DNA of 64,000 nucleotides. It comes from Ephemerocybe angulata (taxonomy: Eukaryota > Basidiomycota > Agaricomycetes > Agaricales > Psathyrellaceae). How positions within the stretch are numbered: the first letter of the stretch is position 1; the number at the start of each line of letters is the position of its first letter. A program made the translations under genes and the position numbers. Shown here in pieces: positions 57,812 through 64,000 of the stretch. The stretch spans positions 310,001 to 374,000 of the forward strand of contig JAACJK010000226.1 of assembly GCA_013368325.1 (NCBI GenBank), given 5' to 3'. A model generated the notes under the pieces. It made no database searches and was not told the origin of the DNA. It was given only the letters and a program-made list of their open reading frames with translations.

Positions 57812-57855
57812 CGCGGGCGATTACCGACCACGGCGATGGCCGAGCGGAGCTTGTA
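57812..57855 (+). repeat. Conserved downstream element, copy 5
   Basis: GCGGGCGATTACCGACC then CGATGGCCGAGCGGAGCTTG, about 250 bp after the stop of copy D. Confidence 0.6.
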
Positions 57856-57859
57856 GTGT

Positions 57860-58736
57860 CGGACATGCGTTCCGCGAATTGATCCACTTGAGCACCCGGC
57901 CTGACCTTGGGCCATCTCGTCGATTGCAGCGCTCACGCAAGCACGCACCCGACACCCAAAAGCCTCCGTAGTGACTGTTCCACGTTACGGAAGAACTAGA
58001 GGAGACGGGCAATCCCATGACTTGACTGCGAATCAATCCTTTTTTCAACATCTTCATCGCGCTCAGTCCTGGGTGTATCGATTCTCAGCCCAGTCCTTGC
58101 ATTGATCATGACTACAATCGATTAATAACCGTCATCAGCCATTCACCTTCTCCGCGATAACTTAAACTCTACCCATAGTCTCGTACAGCCCCAAATCCTA
58201 GGCTATCTCTAAAATGCGAGCATCAGGAACCTGTCTTAATCGCGTCGTCTGCGGGCGCGGACGCGCCCGCAGACGTTCCTTCTCTACACGGACTCTTTTA
58301 CAACTCAATGATACCCACGGCGTATTAGTATGGTATTCGCTGGCGAGTTTCGACAGCGGAAACCAGTTCTACACAGCCGCGAGGGCCCTCGCGTCGAACG
58401 ACCTACTTCAATACACCTCTTTGTATAGAACAAGCTAAGCCTTGCAGAGAAAGGCCGACCATCGCCCTTGGAACCGATGTCGCGAAATTCCACCATGGGC
58501 GCTTAAACCTAACCCTGTCGCACCCGGCGCCTCAAGCATCCCGGCGCACGTAAGGCAAGGTAAGGTAACTAAATGCCTTTGAGAAGCGCACTTCTTACTA
58601 GCGGGATAGAGATTATAGCGACCTCACATCAGCTTATTGAGCCACGAGGGGCAGTTGTTAGAAGCAATTAAACTGGCCAGTCTAAGTAGTAGGCGATAAT
58701 TCATATCCCGTATATACACATCCTGACATTATGTCA
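57860..58736. other. Intergenic with a GC-rich palindrome
   Basis: No gene recognised. The palindrome CGTCTGCGGGCGCG / CGCGCCCGCAGACG occupies 58246-58275 with a 2-nt centre. Confidence 0.5.
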
Positions 58737-60720
58737 CTAAGCAGCCGTCTCCGGAACACCCTCAATGTTCTTGATCTGCACTTGCACAATCCCCTTGTAC
58801 ACCGGAGTCATAAGCGCCCTCCACTCAATATCCTCCTTCCTATAAATCCAAGCCCACATCAGCTATCCATCACAGAAACCGCAATCGTACTGTGAGTAAT
58901 ACGCACGTAGTATCCACCAAATCCATGTCGATCTTCCTAAACAAATTCCCCATAATGAGGTAGGCTTCCGCCCATGCAAGGCTACGTACGGTTGTCAGTA
59001 TATAATGGAAAAATAGACGAGTAAAGTTTGGTACGCACTTGATTCCGATGCACATCCTCTGCCCCTTCGAAAACGCCACGATGTAATTCTGCAACTCCTT
59101 CGACCCCTCCTGGAGCCACCGCTCCGGGTCGAACCTATGCGGGTCCGGGAATATGTCAGGGTTGAGGTGGACGAACGGCTGGGCCATGGATACGGCAGTC
59201 TACAAGAAGTGCGGTTAGTGAAGTGTATCTAAAGAGAATATACTAAGGTATGGACAGGGAGATGACTCACGTTCTCTGGGACCATGAATCCTGAGATCAT
59301 AGTCGGCTCGGTTACGATTCTAGGCAGCGGGCTGACAATACCATGCGAAAGGCGGAGACCTTCATAAATCACTGCAGTCTACACCTCGTCAGCGCCAAAA
59401 ATCGACTCCCAGCAAAAGGAAAGCAACGCACCAAATACGGCAACTTCTCCAACGTCTCCAACGATATCCCCTCCCCCGCATCTGGCCACGCCTCCCTCAA
59501 CTCCGCCCTCAACCGCCCCTCAATCGCAGGGTTCGACAGAATATGAAATGTCGCGACAGTACACGTATTCGCCGTCGTATCCGTGCCCGCAGCCAACAAC
59601 AACACCCCTTCATCCCTAAACTCCCCATGCCCCAACCTCCCCTTACCCTCTTTCCCCTCAAAATTCAACATATGATGGAAAATCGTCCTATGCTCGGCCA
59701 CCACCCTCCCGGGGTCGCTTACAATCCCAGCAACCTGCTCGTCCAGCACCTCCACAAGCCTCTTCATCGCCGTAGCCTCCTCAGGGAGGAGGTTTTCGAC
59801 CCATGCGGGCAGCCCGAAGATGAGGGGTTGGAGGAAGGGAAAGTGCTGTGCGACGAAGATGACGAAGTTGCTGGTTTTGAGCGCGAGCAGGACGGGGAGG
59901 CTGTATTGCGGGTGTTCGAGTGCGCGAAAGCTCCGGCCGTAGCAGTAGGACGTGACGACTTCCATCGTTGTACTGAGCAAAGCGTGGTAAATGTTCGCGA
60001 TACCGTTCTTCGCCGTCTGCTTCGTAGCGAGCGAGACTATCAACCTGTCGACCTTGAGTCGGGTTAGTTCCAAGAACGTAGTTGGTGGAGGAGACAAGGA
60101 CGTACGGTTTCCTGAATAACATTCTCGAATTGCAGGATACTCCTCCGACTGAAGAACGGGCGAATCAAGTTCCCCCGCTTTTTAGCAGCCTGGATGTCGG
60201 TATGCCCGAAGGACGCCGTCGTCGTGATGAACGGGTCGTAGAACCGCCCGTCCTTCGGGAACCGGATATCTCGATAAATCGCCTCGTACGCACTCAGCTC
60301 GTTGAAATGCAACTAAGTGATCGCAAGATCAGTCAATCAGCAATCCATTATCCAGCAGAATGGGGGAGGAGAGTGTATGTTACCTTATCCGGGCCAAATC
60401 GCACAACGGGGCCTAGTGCATTTGCGTAAGCTCGAGTTATTTGACACAGCGGAATTTACATACTCACCGTATTCCTTGTGCAGCTTCTCAAGCTGCTCGA
60501 CCATCCCGCCATGCTTCACAATATCATAGTACGCCAAATAGTACCCCGACATCGCTGCGAGCGCCGGCCCAGGAAACTTCGACAAAGGGTGGAAATACAG
60601 CCTCGAAACAGCACGGAACGTGCATGTGCAGAATATCAGAGCCAGAGCGCTGAATGCAGCGACGAGGACCCTGTCCTCCACTGCGGCGAGACTTTCGATC
60701 AATCCTGTCATGTATGCCAT
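58737..60720 (-). CDS. Cytochrome P450 monooxygenase, eight exons
   Basis: Exons: 60720-60468, 60412-60384, 60312-60106, 60052-59432, 59378-59271, 59199-59039, 58981-58907 and 58839-58737. They total 1,557 bp and encode 518 aa. An N-terminal membrane anchor is at about residues 20-38 (VLVAAFSALALIFCTCTF), followed by HPLSKFPGPALA. The I-helix oxygen-binding motif AGTDTT is at about 318-323, the ExxR of the K-helix at 376-379 (EGLR), the PERW-type motif FDPERW at about 429-434, and the heme loop FSKGQRMCIG has Cys456. All key residues are present. Class II fungal P450s sit in the ER membrane and take electrons from a P450 reductase. The DTTKEDIEWRALMTP tail and GINLAWAE pattern recall the trichodiene-oxygenase-like group, but the substrate is unknown. 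The last acceptor (TTTATAG) was chosen because it alone keeps the frame. A second P450 in the same orientation starts 2.9 kb away. Confidence 0.92.
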
Positions 60721-62047
60721 ACTGATGAGGAAGAGGGAAGATTGAAGGTGTGTTTGGAATGGCAGTATTGCGTTGGCTGGCTCGCCCTCTTGTACTCTTC
60801 AATTACACTTGTAGATGACAAGACAGGTATCGGCTTGCCAGGATGGTAGAGCTTCGATGGAGCCGCTCTTTCCGGTCGGAGGACTCGGAGGAATACTTAT
60901 CTCCTGAGCACTGAGTCGAAACTGCGGACCTGTCATCACTGTGGGCGACTAGACATGTAAGTAACTGGTCGGTCACGCTTGCAAGCAGCCAGCGTCGTCT
61001 ATGACCGTCGTAGACATACCTTGTTATGCACCGGCTGGTCACCGGTCCAGTGGGCGACTGGCTTTGCGTAAGTAAATGACGATGGCTCGATGCATACGAA
61101 CCAGCCAGCCGTTCTTTCCAGCGCCACATACTGCAGTATATGTCGTTATCACGTAGACTTGGTGAGTCAGGGACCTGTTTCCTAGGTTCTGGAAGTCCCG
61201 GCGTATACTGCTGAGCAAAGCAACTCACTGATATGGCTCTTCCCTCTGAGCGACCACCATGAGGCTCAGTGGAGTCCGTAGTCCTGATAAGCCATCCGTT
61301 CTTTACCTTATGTGCTGAACGCGTGAAGCGCAAGATTCAAAGCATGTCACGGTATCAGAGTCTGAGGTCGATAAACAGTGTTTTTTCCCACAAGCCTCCA
61401 AGCTCGCACGCTTATATCTCGTATATATCTCGCCTCCTAGCCAACTTCTCGCCACAAAATTTGAACAAGGTCTACTTGCTATAGTCACATATACATCAAA
61501 CAAATTTGAACGCTTTTAATTCACTGGAACCGGAGGAACGAACTTGCTTCTCTTGCGACCTGTTTGATGACTGTGCGAATTCTCACCCTGGCATCCCGGT
61601 TCGCGTCCGACACGCCTTTCCTTTCCTTTCAACCCTGTCTTGTCTTTGTATCTCTGACGCTACTTCCCCGGAAGCTCGAGCTCGATACCCCATTTTATCA
61701 GCCATCGCACTAAAATGCACCTTTTCAAACAACTTCGGAGTCTGGGCGGCGTAACCCCATCGTTGGCTCGAGTGCTGAATCAAAAATTACGCCAGTTCTA
61801 TCCTCTCGACATACTTTAGCAGTCGCTGGTGTCTTGGACGCGTCAATATCGAAACATTCTGTGCCTGGATACACCTGTGCAGGCCTAGACTTACAACATG
61901 GAGCTTGGTCTCGGATCTCCTATCCAGGTCAGCCACGCTGATTCACAGCACAGGCACACTTGTCCTTGACCTCATCTTCCCCTCTTCTTCAACTCCCATA
62001 GCTCTAAGTTGTAGACTCAGCCTCCACTTCCACTCCCGGGCGAAGAT
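60721..62047. other. Intergenic between P450 and F-box genes
   Basis: It serves as the shared upstream region of divergent genes (P450 minus, F-box plus). No TATA box, gene or repeat pair was recognised; short frames only. Confidence 0.4.
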
Positions 62048-63580
62048 ATGGAATCCAGGGAAACTGCCATTGAGGAGACAGACCAAATCGATGTGGATGG
62101 CAGAGCATCCCTCCCAGAACCCTCCACAGTCGAAGCTCGCGATGGCTCTTTGGCGCGTCCCTTCGAATCGATGCCAAACGAGATAGTTGGAAGCATACTC
62201 GAGGAGGCCCACAATCAGTACTACAGATCACTCCCTCCTCGGGCCAGCTGGTCACCGTCTTCAAGTTCCTACCGAATCGAAGATGTATCCTCTCAGGTTT
62301 GCAGCCTATGGAGGGGTTTGGCGCAACACCTCCCAATGCTTTGGTCCAAGTTCTACCTCTCCAGGACCAACACGGGATCCATACCGAAAGGCGAATACGA
62401 CAGGCTCAATCTCTATCTTATGAGGTCGGTGGACGAGGACCTCGACATCGTATTCGACAGCAGCGGCCTGAACGAAAAGGAACCCGTGTTGATGGTAATG
62501 CTGGACCTCATCCCTCCTCATCTTCGGCGGCTGCGGCGCTTTGTACTCCACTCGGATGAGACAAACTTCGTACTTCCGTTCTACAAGTCCTTAACTGGTG
62601 TTTCAGCGCCGAGGCTGGAACACTTCGACGTGAGCACCGGGAAAGACCCCAACATCATAGGGGGGTTCCACCGCCTCCCCCGAGGCTGGGACCCCAGGAT
62701 CCTCACGGAGGGACCTCTGTCCATCAAGTATCTCAGGCTCGACTCGAGCAGCGGGGCGGAGTTCCGGCCTCCGTTGGACCATCTTGTCCATTTCTCCCTA
62801 CACCGCACCGTCGCGTGCCGCGAGATCTTTCTGTCGTGGGTGTGTTTGGAGCAGGTGTTTTCCCTGCCTTTCATCGAAACAATATCGCTATGGGGACCTG
62901 TTGCCGACCGATTGTTTCCAAGCCCTCCTCTGCGCTGTATCGAGGCTAAGCGATTGAAGCATTTGCGCATCGGGGATTGCATGGAGCTGCCACTCTTCTC
63001 CTACCTCTTCAACTGCGTCTCAGCCCCCCTCCTCGAATCGATAACCCTGGCAGCCACTCCGGATTTTGCGTATAATGTGCTTGCGCCTCCCTCCCCAGAT
63101 TCGGAGTCTCATTTCCTCTCCTTGAAGTCGCTATACCTCGTTGACGTCGTGGTGGAGGATCGCGACAACTGGGATGTGTACTTTCGGCACCTCGCTTTGA
63201 AGACCGCGTCGATTACACACCTCTCAATCTCGTCCACATCAACTACGCCACGAGATAGGCGCATGGATATCGTGCATTTCTTGGAATCAAGCTTCGCGGA
63301 GGCCCCTTGGCCTAATGTCGAGCGGGCAGACTTCAACCTGACGAAGGCGGTAGATTACCCGACGAGTGAGGAGTTGGCGTGGTCCAGTTCGAGAGGTTGG
63401 GGCAAGCTTTCATGTGTCCGCTTCCCCAGTCATTCCTTACCTACTAATACGCCCAGTGGTCTGGCTATAGAACCGCTGACTCAGGTACTACCTGATTGGC
63501 CTCCCAACTACGATTTCCCCTCTCCCGTCCTTACGAACGAATTCTGCGTCCCAGTCGTTCCTGCGTCCTCCTCACCCTGA
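62048..63580 (+). CDS. F-box protein with LRR-like C-terminus
   Basis: Single exon, 510 aa. An acidic N-terminus is followed by a degenerate F-box at about residues 38-100: FESMPNEIVGSILEEAHNQY, an insertion rich in Ser, then VSSQVCSLWRGLAQHLPMLW. The C-terminal part has leucine-rich segments matching those of the protein at 47371 in order: LSIKYLRLDS, VFSLPFIETISLWG, IEAKRLKHLRIGD, VSAPLLESITL. The two are therefore paralogs of nearly equal length (508 and 510 aa). Probable SCF ubiquitin-ligase adaptor; target unknown. It lies between two minus-strand P450 genes, which may be coincidental. The start is the first ATG in the frame and is followed directly by the conserved architecture. Confidence 0.85.
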   Translation: MESRETAIEETDQIDVDGRASLPEPSTVEARDGSLARPFESMPNEIVGSILEEAHNQYYRSLPPRASWSPSSSSYRIEDVSSQVCSLWRGLAQHLPMLWSKFYLSRTNTGSIPKGEYDRLNLYLMRSVDEDLDIVFDSSGLNEKEPVLMVMLDLIPPHLRRLRRFVLHSDETNFVLPFYKSLTGVSAPRLEHFDVSTGKDPNIIGGFHRLPRGWDPRILTEGPLSIKYLRLDSSSGAEFRPPLDHLVHFSLHRTVACREIFLSWVCLEQVFSLPFIETISLWGPVADRLFPSPPLRCIEAKRLKHLRIGDCMELPLFSYLFNCVSAPLLESITLAATPDFAYNVLAPPSPDSESHFLSLKSLYLVDVVVEDRDNWDVYFRHLALKTASITHLSISSTSTTPRDRRMDIVHFLESSFAEAPWPNVERADFNLTKAVDYPTSEELAWSSSRGWGKLSCVRFPSHSLPTNTPSGLAIEPLTQVLPDWPPNYDFPSPVLTNEFCVPVVPASSSP

Positions 63581-63686
63581 AACTAGGCCCTTAAACAGCA
63601 GTAGATTAAAAGGAGATAACCATTAAGCACCTTTTGTATTCGTAGCATTGCATAAACTGGCTATTCCTCTCGTGGTGGGAAGTGTT

Positions 63687-64000
63687 TCACCCCTTCAATA
63701 TTGACCACCTTAAAACTCGTATCGCATTGTCATAGCGGGGGGTCAAGAGAGCTTTCCACTTCAATTCGCGGGACCTAGAATCCCGAGGAAATAAGCGTGC
63801 CGAACCAATACCTGGCAGAGAGAAAAATGGAGATCTTACGAGCCGTCCACCAGCACAAGATTCGCCTTCCTGAAAAGGTTGCCAAGGATAAGATAAAGCT
63901 CAGCCCATGCGAGGCTTCGTTCGCAAAGGAAGATATCAGCGCAACGATGACTTAAGGAGGCGCATCCACGACTCACTTTATACCAAGGCACGACCTCTGG
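63687..64000 (-). CDS. Cytochrome P450, 3' end only (cut by the window edge)
   Basis: On the minus strand the window edge holds the heme-loop end RSCLGI-N, then an intron starting GTGAGT. The exon LAWAELYLILGNLFRKANLV LVDG follows, then a second intron (GTAAGA to TTCTAG) and the last exon SSRELKWKALLTPRYDNAIR. This matches the C-terminus of the P450 at 58737-60720 almost position for position (LAWAEAYLIMGNLFRKIDMD). The heme cysteine lies in the last visible exon. The frame ends at TGA (63687-63689). If one base is dropped in the GTTTTAAGG stretch, the frame would continue as KVVNIEGVK to TAG at 63661, resembling the QIKNIEGVP end of the other P450. So a one-base frameshift near the C-terminus is possible. 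The rest lies outside the window. Confidence 0.85.

Noticed and set aside
1..64000. CRISPR arrays, prokaryotic operons, rRNA genes, telomere or mating-type loci
   Set aside because: No regularly spaced short repeats with unique spacers, no rRNA sequence, no telomeric repeats, and no homeodomain or pheromone-receptor genes were seen.

Overview
The window looks like a repeat-rich accessory region from a filamentous basidiomycete (Agaricomycetes). Introns are short (mostly 49-66 bp) with GTRNGT donors. The gene content is typical of wood- and litter-decay mushrooms: an AA14 lytic polysaccharide monooxygenase, membrane P450s, F-box/LRR-like proteins, a PHO80-type cyclin, a Helitron, and many retro- and DNA-transposon remains. 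No bacterial, viral or organellar genes were seen.

Layout. 0.7-3.8 kb: a ribonucleotide reductase large-subunit relative in which every radical-chemistry residue I could align is replaced and one frame is broken. 5.2-6.2 kb: degenerate repeats. 7.5-8.5 kb: a two-exon F-box gene. 8.7-10.0 kb: a tandem array with a 229-bp unit that decays rightwards. 10.9-11.7 kb: a cyclin. 12.4-18.5 kb: an uninterrupted Helitron Rep/helicase. 19-24 kb: gene-poor, full of splice-site-like motifs and GTC repeats, with an HMG-box relic.

24.5-30.4 kb: two inverted copies of a block holding a three-exon small gene (unknown family, 107-121 aa), a conserved downstream element and a 5'-truncated AA14 pseudogene. The intact AA14 gene is at 34.8-36.9 kb. 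A third, scrambled block lies at 49.2-50.6 kb, and two more small-gene copies (without AA14) lie at 53.0 and 57.1 kb. The small family therefore has four intact members and one relic.

37.8-47.0 kb: a 9,242-bp DNA transposon with 139-bp terminal inverted repeats and flanking direct repeats (up to 9 bp). It carries one seven-exon transposase gene on the minus strand. That gene is split by a 2,228-bp LTR element with identical 195-bp LTRs and a 5-bp target duplication. Removing the insert leaves an open frame of 1,766 codons across all exons, with a zinc-finger N-terminus, a D/D/E-type core and a PHD-like C-terminus. A second non-autonomous LTR element (identical 231-bp LTRs) lies at 53.8-55.7 kb. 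Each LTR element has a single long ORF with no recognisable pol.

The right end has an intact eight-exon P450 (58.7-60.7 kb), an F-box gene (62.0-63.6 kb) paralogous to the one at 47.4-48.9 kb, and the 3' end of a second P450 cut by the window edge. I see no operon-like cooperation. The strongest candidates for something undescribed are the split giant transposon, the small three-exon gene family with its conserved downstream element, and the RNR pseudoenzyme.
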